Below are positions 26,295 through 33,436 of a DNA stretch of 33,436 nt, piece by piece. The notes under the pieces are model-generated. The model did not search any database, had not been told where the DNA came from, and worked only from the letters and a program-made list of their open reading frames with translations. Source of the DNA: Periweissella ghanensis (GTDB lineage: Bacteria > Bacillota > Bacilli > Lactobacillales > Lactobacillaceae). Location: assembly GCF_918814755.1 (NCBI RefSeq), contig NZ_CAKKNT010000021.1, positions 1 to 33,436 on the forward strand, given 5' to 3'. Each line of letters opens with the position of its first letter. Position 1 is the stretch's first letter. The position numbers and the translations under genes are program-made.

Positions 26295-27377
26295 ATGACT
26301 GAACAAAGCCCAATTATTCAATTGGAAAATATCGATGTTATCTTTGAGCAAAAAAAACAAACAGTCCATGCGGTTAAAAACGTATCCCTAGACATTTATC
26401 CAGGTGATATCTACGGTATCGTTGGTTATTCTGGGGCTGGTAAATCAACCCTTGTCCGAACAATTAACTTACTCCAAAAACCAACCCATGGGAATGTGGT
26501 CGTTAAAGGGACCAACTTGGCCAGCGATAATGGTGGTAACGAAACGTACATCAGTAGTAAAGATTTACGGAACGAACGCAAAAAAATTGGGATGATTTTC
26601 CAACACTTCAACTTAATGAACGAACGGACTGTCGCCCAAAACGTTCTTTTCCCAATTGCCCACTTAAAACTATCTAAGGAACAACGTCAACAAAAGGTCA
26701 CTGAACTCCTTGAACTTGTTGGGTTAGCCGATCGCGCCAATGCTTACCCAAGCCAATTATCTGGAGGTCAAAAGCAACGGGTCGCCATTGCACGGGCGTT
26801 GGCTAGCGAACCGGAAATTTTAATTTCGGATGAAGCGACTTCGGCCCTTGACCCGAAAACAACTAATTCAATTTTACTATTATTGAAAAAATTAAATGTT
26901 GAGTTAGGGTTAACAATTGTTTTAATCACCCACGAAATGCAAGCCGTTAAGGAAATTGCTAATAAAGTCGCTGTGATGGAAAATGGTGAGGTTATCGAAC
27001 GTGGTAGCTTACTTGAAATCTTCACAGCACCCCAAAAGCAACTCACTAAGGACTTCATTGATACCGCCACTAACTTGGAAGATGGTTTACGTAAAGTTCA
27101 AAACCAAACAATCGTCGAAAACTTACAAAGTCCGGACGTCTTAGTCCAACTCTCATATGCAGGTTCATCAACAGACGAACCACTTATCTCAACCTTATTT
27201 AAAGACTTTAATGTCTCAGCCAACATTTTATTTGGAAATGTTGAAATCTTACAAAACACTCCGGTTGGAACCTTGATTACGATTCTTAGTGGTCAATCAA
27301 CTGATATCAAAGCGGCCATTGCCTCAATTGAAGCCAATGGCGTTAAAGTTAGCATCTTGAAAGGAGCACTTGCCTAA
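26295..27377 (+). CDS. metN: Methionine import ATP-binding protein MetN
   Basis: ATPase subunit of the MetNIQ importer. The 360 residues have Walker [11 protein letters not shown]-loop in [11 protein letters not shown], signature [15 protein letters not shown], Walker [12 protein letters not shown] and H-loop LITHEM. A C-terminal NIL domain (about 275-357) is present; in E. coli this domain binds methionine and inhibits transport. The metI start overlaps its stop by one base. Confidence 0.97.
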   Translation: MTEQSPIIQLENIDVIFEQKKQTVHAVKNVSLDIYPGDIYGIVGYSGAGKSTLVRTINLLQKPTHGNVVVKGTNLASDNGGNETYISSKDLRNERKKIGMIFQHFNLMNERTVAQNVLFPIAHLKLSKEQRQQKVTELLELVGLADRANAYPSQLSGGQKQRVAIARALASEPEILISDEATSALDPKTTNSILLLLKKLNVELGLTIVLITHEMQAVKEIANKVAVMENGEVIERGSLLEIFTAPQKQLTKDFIDTATNLEDGLRKVQNQTIVENLQSPDVLVQLSYAGSSTDEPLISTLFKDFNVSANILFGNVEILQNTPVGTLITILSGQSTDIKAAIASIEANGVKVSILKGALA

Positions 27378-28069
27378 TGAACTGGATTACAAAAACATTC
27401 CCAAACGTGATTTCGCTTGGCTGGTCAACTGATCAAGGTTGGGGGCTTGCAATTTATCAAACGCTCTACATGACATTTACTTCCGCAATTGTTGGGGGAA
27501 TTTTAGGCTTAATCTTTGGGTTTGGTTTGGTTTTATTTGCCGAAGACGGGATTATTCCTAACCGCCCGCTTTACTGGATTCTTGATAAAATTGTCTCAAT
27601 TTTCCGTGCGATTCCATTTATTATCTTATTAGCCTTTATTATGCCGTTCACCTTATTCTTAGTGCATACAACAATTGGAGTCAATGCCGCCCTTGTGCCA
27701 TTATCATTAGGGGTCTTTCCTTTCTACGCGCGCCAAGTGCAAAATGCGCTTATTTCAGTTGATGGTGGGATTATTGAAGCCGCCCATGCCTTTGGGGCGA
27801 CGACTTCTGAAATCATCTTTAAAGTTTACTTACGTGAAGCTTTAGCTGATTTAATCCGGGTTTCAACGGTTACATTAATTAGTTTAGTCGGTTTAACTGC
27901 CATGGCCGGGGCCATCGGTTCTGGTGGTTTGGGTAACACGGCGATTGCGATTGGTTACAACCGTTTCCAATCTGATGTCACCCTTGTCGCTACCTTGCTC
28001 ATCATTATTTTCATTTTTATTATTCAATTTGTGGGTGACTTTTTAGCTAAAATTGCCAGCCATAAATAA
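27377..28069 (+). CDS. metI: Methionine import permease MetI
   Basis: Membrane permease of the methionine ABC importer. The 230 residues have about five membrane helices and the EAA-type loop GGIIEAAHAFGATTSEII (about 133-150) that contacts MetN. Translationally coupled to metN, with AGGAG inside the metN end. It is the last gene of the operon, followed by a long hairpin terminator. Confidence 0.97.
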   Translation: MNWITKTFPNVISLGWSTDQGWGLAIYQTLYMTFTSAIVGGILGLIFGFGLVLFAEDGIIPNRPLYWILDKIVSIFRAIPFIILLAFIMPFTLFLVHTTIGVNAALVPLSLGVFPFYARQVQNALISVDGGIIEAAHAFGATTSEIIFKVYLREALADLIRVSTVTLISLVGLTAMAGAIGSGGLGNTAIAIGYNRFQSDVTLVATLLIIIFIFIIQFVGDFLAKIASHK

Positions 28070-28071
28070 AG

Positions 28072-28147
28072 TAAAAGGTGTTGTGACATAACCCTATAAA
28101 ATAAGGGCCACTAAATGAAATTTAAAATTTCATTTAGTGGCCCTTTT
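28072..28147 (+). terminator. Terminator of the met operon, in a repeat-like unit
   Basis: A long perfect hairpin (AAGGGCCACTAAATGAAATTT and its complement, 28103-28145) is followed by TTTT. The unit begins AAAAGGTGTTGTGACATAAC, a sequence repeated in variant form 91 bases further on. Confidence 0.85.
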
Positions 28148-28162
28148 AGCTATAATCAAAAG

Positions 28163-28320
28163 AAAAAGGGGTTGTGACAAAACTCTTTTCTGGTAGAAAT
28201 TTACTGCCAAAACACGCTCCAGAAGTCCGATATATTCGAAATACGACAAAATCCTCTACGAAGAATTTTCTTCATAGAGGATTTTTAGTGTATTTCTCGA
28301 TATCGCCCGACTTCTGTCAC
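28163..28320. repeat. Long palindromic intergenic repeat
   Basis: A 95-base imperfect palindrome (28221-28315), arms in order AGAAGTC, CGATAT, GAAATAC, AAAATCCTCTA, GAAGAA and their complements. It is framed by GTGACA (28174-28179) and TGTCAC (28315-28320). It lies between the converging metI and nagR genes and would form a very stable RNA hairpin on either strand. Units of this kind are often multicopy in lactic acid bacteria; copy number cannot be seen here. Confidence 0.7.
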
Positions 28321-28336
28321 GCTCTCTTTGTTATTG

Positions 28337-29038
28337 TTATTTTTCTAAATAGAATTCAAAGCGTGCCCCAACATACTGAGTGCGAACGTATTCAAATGGA
28401 CGTGAATCAGTCAAAAATGAAACTTGCCGTAAATGTAAAATCGCATCCCCACGGCGAATCCCTAAATACTCAGCAACCTTTTCCGTTGCCAATTGGGCGG
28501 TCACCGTTTGCTGGGCATGGCCAACATGTAAGCCTTGAGTCTTTAAAGCTTGATACAAGCCGGTTGTTATCGTGGTTCGATCAAGCTTTTCCACTAACCG
28601 ACTTGGAATCGTTGCCGTTTCTAATGAAATGGGTTCATCATTACCATAACGAATTCGCTCCATCCGTAACACGCGTTCACCATTTGTTAAGCCCAATTGT
28701 TCAATCTCACTTACGGATGGTTGGACCGCATTATGATAAGCGATTACTTTGCTACTAGGCGTTTTACCTTGGGCTTTCATCAATTCCGTAAAACTGGTAA
28801 TACCAGACATTTTTTCTTGGACTTTTTGATTAGCAACGTACGTACCATCACCGACCCGCCGTTCTAAAATCCCCTCATCAGCCAAAGTTTGGACCGCTTG
28901 CCGTAAGGTCATACGACTAACCCCAAATTCAACGGCTAATTCACGTTCCGCTGGAATTTTATCGCCAACTTTGTATTTACCAAATTCGATTTGGCGTTTT
29001 AATTCATTATGGATTTGTAAATAAATTGGTGCACCCAT
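28337..29038 (-). CDS. nagR: GntR/HutC-family repressor, probably NagR
   Basis: Transcription factor of 233 residues: winged helix-turn-helix (about 5-72, with AVEFGVSRMTLRQAVQTLADEG as its recognition part) and a C-terminal UTRA effector domain (about 88-230) of the kind that binds GlcNAc-6-phosphate or glucosamine-6-phosphate in NagR/YvoA. It is 17 bases behind nagA, which supports control of amino-sugar use. The ribosome site GAGG is eight bases upstream of the start. Confidence 0.88.
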   Translation of the reverse strand: MGAPIYLQIHNELKRQIEFGKYKVGDKIPAERELAVEFGVSRMTLRQAVQTLADEGILERRVGDGTYVANQKVQEKMSGITSFTELMKAQGKTPSSKVIAYHNAVQPSVSEIEQLGLTNGERVLRMERIRYGNDEPISLETATIPSRLVEKLDRTTITTGLYQALKTQGLHVGHAQQTVTAQLATEKVAEYLGIRRGDAILHLRQVSFLTDSRPFEYVRTQYVGARFEFYLEK

Positions 29039-29055
29039 GTTAGAAACCTCGCTTA

Positions 29056-30192
29056 TTACTTAGATAGCAATTCTCCATATGAGTAGGTTGCTTTTAAATC
29101 CAAGCCCCGATCAAATAAGTTAAAATCAGCATCTTTACCAACACTAATACTACCTTTTTGCGTTAATCCAAATTCACGGGCTTGGTTTACAGAACTCATA
29201 AGAACTGCTTGTTCAATATCAACTTGTGCAAAATCAATGATGTTTCGGAAAGCATCATCATATGTTAAAACAGAGCCAGCTAAGTGACCATCTTCCAACC
29301 GGGCTTGCTTATCTTTAACGATAACTTTTTGACCACCCAATTCAGAAATTCCTTCTGGCATCCCTTTTGAACGCATTGAATCCGTAATCAATTCAATACG
29401 ATCACTGCCTTTAATATTTACCGCAAACCGAATCATATCCGGTACAATGTGAAAACCATCTGCGATTAATTCGGCATACATATTCTTTTCCAACATCGCA
29501 TGCCCGGTAACCCCAGGTTCACGGTGGCCAAGACCGCGTTGAGCGTTATACAAGTGCGTTACGTGGGTCGCATGTGATGCTTGCATTTGGGCGCGCGTCG
29601 CATCACTGTGGCCAACTGATGGCACAATGTTATGACTTAGTGCAAATTGTTCAAATTGACGTGCTTGGTGGCGTTCTGGCGCATATGTAACTAATCGAAT
29701 TCGATTACCAGAAAGTTCATTCCATTGCGTCAACAATTCAACTGATGGATCTTGCATATATTGGGCTGGTTGGGCACCTTTGTAGATGGGGTTAACAAAT
29801 GGTCCTTCAAGGTGAACCCCACCAATTAATTTATTCGTTTGAGCCACTTGGTTAACGGCAGCCATCGCTTTAGCAATTGCATCATTTGATTGGGTCATGG
29901 TTGTTGGGAAAATCGTGGTAACCCCTTCATTTTTAGCAATTAAATTAACCATTTGCATGATTTCATCAGCATTACCATCCATCGTGTCAAAGCCATACGC
30001 ACCGTGAGTGTGAACATCGATGAATCCAGGGACAAGCACATAGCCATGTGCATCAGTGACTTCATCATCCGCTAATAACTTAAATTCATCCATGGTACCC
30101 ACGGCTTCAATCGTACTGCCAAAACGGACAAACCCATCTTTAATAACATTTGCGCCGGTATAAATATCGGTGTGTCGAATAACTTTACTCAT
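29056..30192 (-). CDS. nagA: N-acetylglucosamine-6-phosphate deacetylase
   Basis: Removes the acetyl group from GlcNAc-6-phosphate, giving glucosamine-6-phosphate for glycolysis or cell-wall synthesis. The 378-residue amidohydrolase has the metal site IDVHTHGAYGFD (about 58-69), HLEGPF, SVGHSDAT, HLYNA and the catalytic Asp in LITDSM (about 272-277). The start has GGAGG eight bases upstream. It lies between proC and nagR with short gaps. Confidence 0.96.
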   Translation of the reverse strand: MSKVIRHTDIYTGANVIKDGFVRFGSTIEAVGTMDEFKLLADDEVTDAHGYVLVPGFIDVHTHGAYGFDTMDGNADEIMQMVNLIAKNEGVTTIFPTTMTQSNDAIAKAMAAVNQVAQTNKLIGGVHLEGPFVNPIYKGAQPAQYMQDPSVELLTQWNELSGNRIRLVTYAPERHQARQFEQFALSHNIVPSVGHSDATRAQMQASHATHVTHLYNAQRGLGHREPGVTGHAMLEKNMYAELIADGFHIVPDMIRFAVNIKGSDRIELITDSMRSKGMPEGISELGGQKVIVKDKQARLEDGHLAGSVLTYDDAFRNIIDFAQVDIEQAVLMSSVNQAREFGLTQKGSISVGKDADFNLFDRGLDLKATYSYGELLSK

Positions 30193-30219
30193 TGTATCAA
30201 TCCTCCAAATTTATATGCA

Positions 30220-31011
30220 CTAATCAACCGCTTGATCTTTAGCAACGGTTGCATCAATTCCTTTAACGATAGCAGTTGGCAACCCGTATTCTTCCATTGC
30301 TAAGAAACCCGCAATTGTTGAACCACCAGGTGATGCCACGGCCGCTGCTAATTCTCGTGGTGTTTGGGTGCTACTTTGGACTTGTAAAGCCGTCCCAAGC
30401 ATTGTTTGAGTAACAATAGCCACCGCTTGATCCTTAGGTAACCCATACTTAACCCCAGCTTGGGCCATCGCATCAATAAATAAATCAATAAAAGCCGGAC
30501 TTGAACCAGCTAAGGCACTGAAAATACTAAATTGTGTTTCTGCAACTAAATACGTTGCGCCTAATTGTTTTAATAAGTCCTCAACTTGCGTTTGGCTCGC
30601 TGGTTGGGCCATTAATGGTGCATTATGAATATAAGCTAACGTCCCCGCATTCACATTGACCGGTGTATTTGGTAATACCCGACTAATTGCAACAGTTGTG
30701 CCTAAAGCTGCATTTAAAGTCGCCAATGAAACCCCACCGAGCACCGAAATTACTACTTGCTTAGTTAAAACCGCTTTAATTTCACTTGCCACCGTTGGTA
30801 AATGTTGTGGTAGACACGCCAAAATAATCACGTCACTTTCACTAGCAACTTGTTGGTTAGTTGGTAAGTAGTTTAAACCGTGAGCTTGCGCATACGTCTG
30901 GGTACGCGCACTACCACCATGGATATTAATTACTTGATCTGGATTAGCACTTAGTAAGCCACTAATCATCGCTTGCGCCATTTGACCGCCGCCGATAAAC
31001 CCAATTTTCAA
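30220..31011 (-). CDS. proC: Pyrroline-5-carboxylate reductase
   Basis: Last step of proline synthesis, reducing pyrroline-5-carboxylate with NAD(P)H. The 263 residues start with the Rossmann motif GFIGGGQMAQAMISGLL (4-20) and contain the family segments GSSPAFIDLFIDAMAQAGV (about 170-188) and AAAVASPGGSTIAG (about 226-239). It is the first gene of the unit leading to nagA and nagR; no proA or proB is nearby. The nagA start is 27 bases from its stop and no terminator lies between them. A GGAGG site precedes the ATG. Confidence 0.96.
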   Translation of the reverse strand: MKIGFIGGGQMAQAMISGLLSANPDQVINIHGGSARTQTYAQAHGLNYLPTNQQVASESDVIILACLPQHLPTVASEIKAVLTKQVVISVLGGVSLATLNAALGTTVAISRVLPNTPVNVNAGTLAYIHNAPLMAQPASQTQVEDLLKQLGATYLVAETQFSIFSALAGSSPAFIDLFIDAMAQAGVKYGLPKDQAVAIVTQTMLGTALQVQSSTQTPRELAAAVASPGGSTIAGFLAMEEYGLPTAIVKGIDATVAKDQAVD

Positions 31012-31042
31012 AATTCGGGCCTCCTTGTTTATTAATATCTCT

Positions 31043-31071
31043 ACTATACCAATTTATATACCAATTATCAA
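31043..31071 (-). promoter_or_regulatory. Promoter of proC-nagA-nagR with overlapping direct repeat
   Basis: The minus strand reads TTGATA, 17 bases, TATAGT. Two copies of ATTGGTATA (minus strand; 31045-31053 and 31057-31065, 12 bases apart) fill the spacer and the -10 box, so a bound protein would block RNA polymerase. ATTGGTATA resembles half-sites of GntR/HutC repressors. Confidence 0.6.
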
Positions 31072-31080
31072 AAATAAAAT

Positions 31081-31113
31081 AAAAACACCTACGAACAAAT
31101 CGTAGGTGTTTTT
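31081..31113. terminator. Bidirectional terminator after tRNA-Tyr/tRNA-Gln
   Basis: Perfect arms AAAAACACCTACGA/TCGTAGGTGTTTTT with a 5-base loop. It ends the minus-strand tRNA transcript just upstream of the proC promoter. Confidence 0.9.
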
Positions 31114-31132
31114 ATTATCGTGCATATAAGTA

Positions 31133-31204
31133 CTGGGCTAGCTGGATTCGAACCAGCGCATGACGGTACCAAAAACCGTTGCCTTACCGCTTGGCTATAG
31201 CCCA
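31133..31204 (-). tRNA. tRNA-Gln (anticodon TTG)
   Basis: Cloverleaf: acceptor TGGGCTA/TAGCCCA, D-arm with AAGCGGTAAGGC, anticodon stem ACGGT/ACCGT around loop TTTTGGT (anticodon TTG), T-arm GCTGG-TTCGAAT-CCAGC. CCA is not encoded. Confidence 0.95.
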
Positions 31205-31209
31205 ATAAA

Positions 31210-31290
31210 TGGGGGAAGTAGGATTCGAACCTACGAACCCGAAGGAACGGAGTTACAGTCCGTCGCGTTTAGCCACTTCGCTATTCCCCC
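31210..31290 (-). tRNA. tRNA-Tyr (anticodon GTA)
   Basis: Acceptor GGGGGAA/TTCCCCC, anticodon loop CTGTAAC, and the long variable arm typical of bacterial tRNA-Tyr. T-arm GTAGG-TTCGAAT-CCTAC. Co-transcribed with tRNA-Gln, five bases downstream. Confidence 0.95.
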
Positions 31291-31308
31291 AAAGCAATCA
31301 ACTTAATA

Positions 31309-31338
31309 AGTATACCTTATTAATATTAACTGTGTCAA
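31309..31338 (-). promoter_or_regulatory. Promoter of tRNA-Tyr/tRNA-Gln
   Basis: The minus strand reads TTGACA, 18 bases, TATACT: near-consensus, as expected for stable RNA. Confidence 0.75.
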
Positions 31339-31522
31339 GAGGATTGTTAACTTTTATCAAATTTATCTTTCAAAACTTAATTAATAAGTACCAATCAACT
31401 TAATCTATATTACAGTAACTCTGATTAAATATCAATACTTTTTTTACTATTTTTTTGTTTTTTTGATTTATTTACGTGATACTTGTTTAATTTAAAAATC
31501 ATAGCTTAACCCCGGCTGTAAT
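31339..31522. other. AT-rich intergenic stretch, no gene seen
   Basis: Between the tRNA promoter and the end of the peptide transporter gene. Very AT-rich with long T runs on the plus strand (31440-31470). The 13-mer CAATCAACTTAAT (31392-31404) repeats a copy just downstream of the tRNA promoter (31295-31307). No convincing coding frame or RNA. Confidence 0.5.
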
Positions 31523-31567
31523 AAAAAAGTGTGCTCCTAACAGCTTGAAACTGCCAAGATCACACCT
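31523..31567 (-). terminator. Terminator of the peptide transporter gene
   Basis: An imperfect hairpin with GTGTG/CACAC ends and an inner GGCAG/CTGTT pairing is followed on the minus strand by TTTTTT. Confidence 0.75.
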
Positions 31568-31591
31568 TTATTTATCTTTGATATTTTACAA

Positions 31592-33049
31592 TTAATCAAT
31601 CCCCACCATGGCATTACTAATCTTTTTGACTTGCGTTAATAGTAATAGCCCTGCTAACAAGGTAATACTCCCAACGACGGTAAAGTAACGAACTTCGGTA
31701 TTAATCGTATAGAACTGGACAATTTGGGCATTAATCGCCGAAGCAGTTGCATCTGATAAAAACCACATACTCATCATTTGTGAACGAAAAGCTCGGGGAG
31801 CCAGTTTAGTCGTAGCTGATAACCCAACTGGTGAAATTAACAATTCGGCAATTTCAACTAACGCCCAGCTTAAAATTAACCACCATGGGCTAAACAAGCC
31901 ATTAATCCCAAATAAAAAACCTGGGAGGGCCATTACTAAAAATGATATTCCCGCAAAAAGTAAGCCAATTCCAAACTTAGTTGGTGTTTTAGGCTGACGT
32001 TGCCCTAACTTAACCCATAGAATCGCAAAAATTGGGGTATATAACATAATAAACATTGGATTTAATGATTGGAACCAAGCAGCATTCAACCAAATTGGTA
32101 AGCGGACTTGATCATGGGCAAATAAGGCTAAAATGGCTGCTCCTTGCTCTTCAATTGACCAGAAAAGCATTGCTGCGAGAAATAGTGGAATATATGCCCG
32201 CACTCGTGAACGTTCCTCATGCGTCGTTTTACGGCTGGTTAACATTGTTACAAAGTATACGATGGGCACCATTACCGCAAGAATCGAAAGTAACAAAATT
32301 ATCGCTTTTAAATCCAAAGCATCATACAGATACATTAGAATGATGATTAAAATTATCGCCGTTAAGCCATAAATTGACTTAAATATTAATGGCCGTATAT
32401 CTTCTGGTTGAATCGGATCAGTTGGATAATACGTTGCTTTACTCAAGCTTTTACGACTAGCAGTATGAAAAACAATGAGGCCAATAAACATCCCAATGGC
32501 TGCCAGTAAAAAACCAATGTGATAGTTAAACATTTTAGCTGCTTGACCGACTAACAATGGCGCAATAAACGCCCCAAAATTAATTCCAAAAACAAAAATT
32601 GAAAAACCAGCATCACGGCGCGTATCGTTTAAACTGTATAACGAACCGACCATTTCAGAAACATTTGGCTTGAGCATCCCTGTCCCCATGACAATCAAGG
32701 CAATTGAAACAAATAAAGCTGGCCGACCAAACGGTAACGCTAAGGTAATGTGGCCAAACATGATTAAAACACCACCAATAAACACTGTCCGCCACGCACC
32801 TAAAATCCGATCACTCAGAAAGCCACCAAAAATACTTGAAAGATACACCATTGAACTATAGATTGAAACAATCGCTAGCCCCATTGAATGATTCATGCCT
32901 AAGCCACCAGCACTCACTTTGGCAATAATATAATATAGTAAAATCGCACGCATACCATAATAACTAAAGCGTTCCCACAATTCGGTAAAGAACAGGGTTC
33001 CTAAGCCACGCGGTTGGCCTAAAAATGTTGTTTGTTGTTTCATTTCCAA
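31592..33049 (-). CDS. dtpT: POT/PTR-family proton-coupled di-/tripeptide transporter
   Basis: Imports di- and tripeptides with protons. The 485 residues show the POT motif ELWERFSYYGMRAILLYYI (about 23-41, the ExxERFxYY signature), GGFLSDRILGAWRT and about 12-14 membrane helices. The start is taken as TTG at 33049, with GGAGG nine bases upstream; the ATG two codons later has too long a spacing. A possible extended -10 (TGATACAAT, 33095-33103) lies upstream. Single-gene unit with its own terminator. Confidence 0.93.
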   Translation of the reverse strand: MEMKQQTTFLGQPRGLGTLFFTELWERFSYYGMRAILLYYIIAKVSAGGLGMNHSMGLAIVSIYSSMVYLSSIFGGFLSDRILGAWRTVFIGGVLIMFGHITLALPFGRPALFVSIALIVMGTGMLKPNVSEMVGSLYSLNDTRRDAGFSIFVFGINFGAFIAPLLVGQAAKMFNYHIGFLLAAIGMFIGLIVFHTASRKSLSKATYYPTDPIQPEDIRPLIFKSIYGLTAIILIIILMYLYDALDLKAIILLLSILAVMVPIVYFVTMLTSRKTTHEERSRVRAYIPLFLAAMLFWSIEEQGAAILALFAHDQVRLPIWLNAAWFQSLNPMFIMLYTPIFAILWVKLGQRQPKTPTKFGIGLLFAGISFLVMALPGFLFGINGLFSPWWLILSWALVEIAELLISPVGLSATTKLAPRAFRSQMMSMWFLSDATASAINAQIVQFYTINTEVRYFTVVGSITLLAGLLLLTQVKKISNAMVGID

Positions 33050-33094
33050 AATCTGTTTCCTCCATTTGTCTCAAGCTAACCGGAATGCTTAATA

Positions 33095-33103
33095 ATTGTA
33101 TCA
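33095..33103 (-). promoter_or_regulatory. Extended -10 of the peptide transporter gene
   Basis: TGATACAAT on the minus strand, with only a poor -35 (TTAAAT) 17 bases upstream. Confidence 0.4.
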
Positions 33104-33156
33104 TTTTATCACTAAAAATTTAATTGCTTTTAATTATTTTCTCATGCTTACTACAA

Positions 33157-33194
33157 AAATAAGGTATCTGTATTAACATACAGATACCTTATTT
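33157..33194. terminator. Terminator after tRNA-Thr
   Basis: Perfect arms AAATAAGGTATCTGTA/TACAGATACCTTATTT with a 6-base loop. On the minus strand TTTTT follows. It ends the rRNA-tRNA transcript. Confidence 0.85.
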
Positions 33195-33202
33195 CCTCTT
33201 AG

Positions 33203-33275
33203 TGCCGCTTAGGTGACTCGAACACCTGACCCTCGGTTTACGATACCGATGCTCTACCAACTGAGCTAAAGCGGC
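33203..33275 (-). tRNA. tRNA-Thr (anticodon CGT)
   Basis: Acceptor GCCGCTT/AAGCGGC, D-arm GCTCAGTTGGTAGAGC, anticodon stem TCGGT/ACCGA around ATCGTAA (anticodon CGT), T-arm AGGTG-TTCGAGT-CACCT, discriminator A. CCA is not encoded. Confidence 0.95.
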
Positions 33276-33286
33276 ATTGGTTCAAT

Positions 33287-33320
33287 AAAAGCGATGTTCC
33301 CAAAGGAATACATCGCTTTT
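33287..33320 (-). other. Hairpin between tRNA-Asn and tRNA-Thr
   Basis: Perfect 11-bp arms AAAAGCGATGT/ACATCGCTTTT (33287-33297 and 33310-33320) with a 12-base loop. Only TTTT then A follows on the minus strand. It may be a leaky terminator or a processing site within the rRNA-tRNA transcript. Confidence 0.6.
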
Positions 33321-33326
33321 AACTAA

Positions 33327-33399
33327 CTCCGGCAGGCGGGCTCGAACCGTCGACAACCTGATTAACAGTCAGGTGCTCTACCAACTGAGCTATGCCGGA
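33327..33399 (-). tRNA. tRNA-Asn (anticodon GTT)
   Basis: Acceptor TCCGGCA/TGCCGGA, D-arm GCTCAGTTGGTAGAGC, anticodon stem CCTGA/TCAGG around CTGTTAA (anticodon GTT), discriminator G. It follows the 5S rRNA, the usual place in lactic acid bacteria. CCA is not encoded. Confidence 0.95.
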
Positions 33400-33407
33400 A
33401 TAATATA

Positions 33408-33436
33408 AGCATGGCGACGTCCTATCCTCGCAGGGA
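33408..33436 (-). rRNA. rrf: 5S ribosomal RNA, 3' end only
   Basis: The minus strand reads GCGAGGATAGGACGTCGCC followed by ATGC, the conserved 3' end of 5S rRNA. About 29 bases are inside the window; the rest, with 23S and 16S presumably further on, lies beyond the right edge. Confidence 0.85.

Noticed and set aside
28174-28758. 194-codon open frame on the plus strand, antisense to nagR
   Set aside because: It runs through the palindromic repeat and opposite the clearly coding nagR frame; no ribosome site and no recognisable protein features.

Overview
The window reads as chromosomal DNA of a low-GC Gram-positive lactic acid bacterium of the family Lactobacillaceae, most like the Weissella/Leuconostoc side of it. 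The grounds are the gene content (bd oxidase operon, RadA-GltX-CysS-NusG-L11 order, Met T-boxes, POT transporter), lipoprotein signals, strong GGAGG ribosome sites and AT-rich promoters. The genus is an inference. Almost everything is housekeeping or core metabolism. I saw no phage, insertion sequence, CRISPR array or broken gene.

Region 1 (1-13611, all minus strand) is the conserved information-processing block, read from right to left: dut-radA-yacL-gltX, terminator, cysS-mrnC-rlmB, sigH-like, rpmG-secE-nusG, terminator, a MATE exporter, then rplK-rplA and rplJ-rplL. rplJL has its own promoter and an L10 leader with an attenuator. Two departures from the usual order stand out: the MATE gene sits between nusG and rplK, and no NYN-domain gene (yacP/rae1) lies between rlmB and sigH. 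nusG seems to be transcribed from a promoter followed at once by a strong intrinsic terminator.

Region 2 (13777-22758) holds a small acetyltransferase and rpiA on the plus strand, facing a minus-strand run cydA-cydB-cydD-cydC, a membrane-anchored GH73 glucosaminidase, and a PurK-like ATP-grasp protein that has lost the catalytic signature of PurK.

Region 3 (22946-28069, plus strand) is a methionine-uptake operon: promoter, Met T-box, metQ1, second Met T-box, metQ2, metQ3, metN, metI. Both T-boxes show an ATG specifier, a UGGU tRNA-acceptor site and a terminator. The [T-box + metQ] unit looks duplicated, which puts two tRNA-Met sensors in series on one transcript. metQ3 has no T-box and differs at predicted ligand positions. 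A further structured leader precedes metN.

Region 4 (28070-33436, mostly minus strand) has two terminator-like palindromic repeats, then proC-nagA-nagR read leftward from a promoter overlaid by a direct repeat, tRNA-Tyr and tRNA-Gln, a POT-family peptide transporter, tRNA-Asn and tRNA-Thr, and the 3' end of a 5S rRNA at the right edge, which marks the tail of an rRNA operon.
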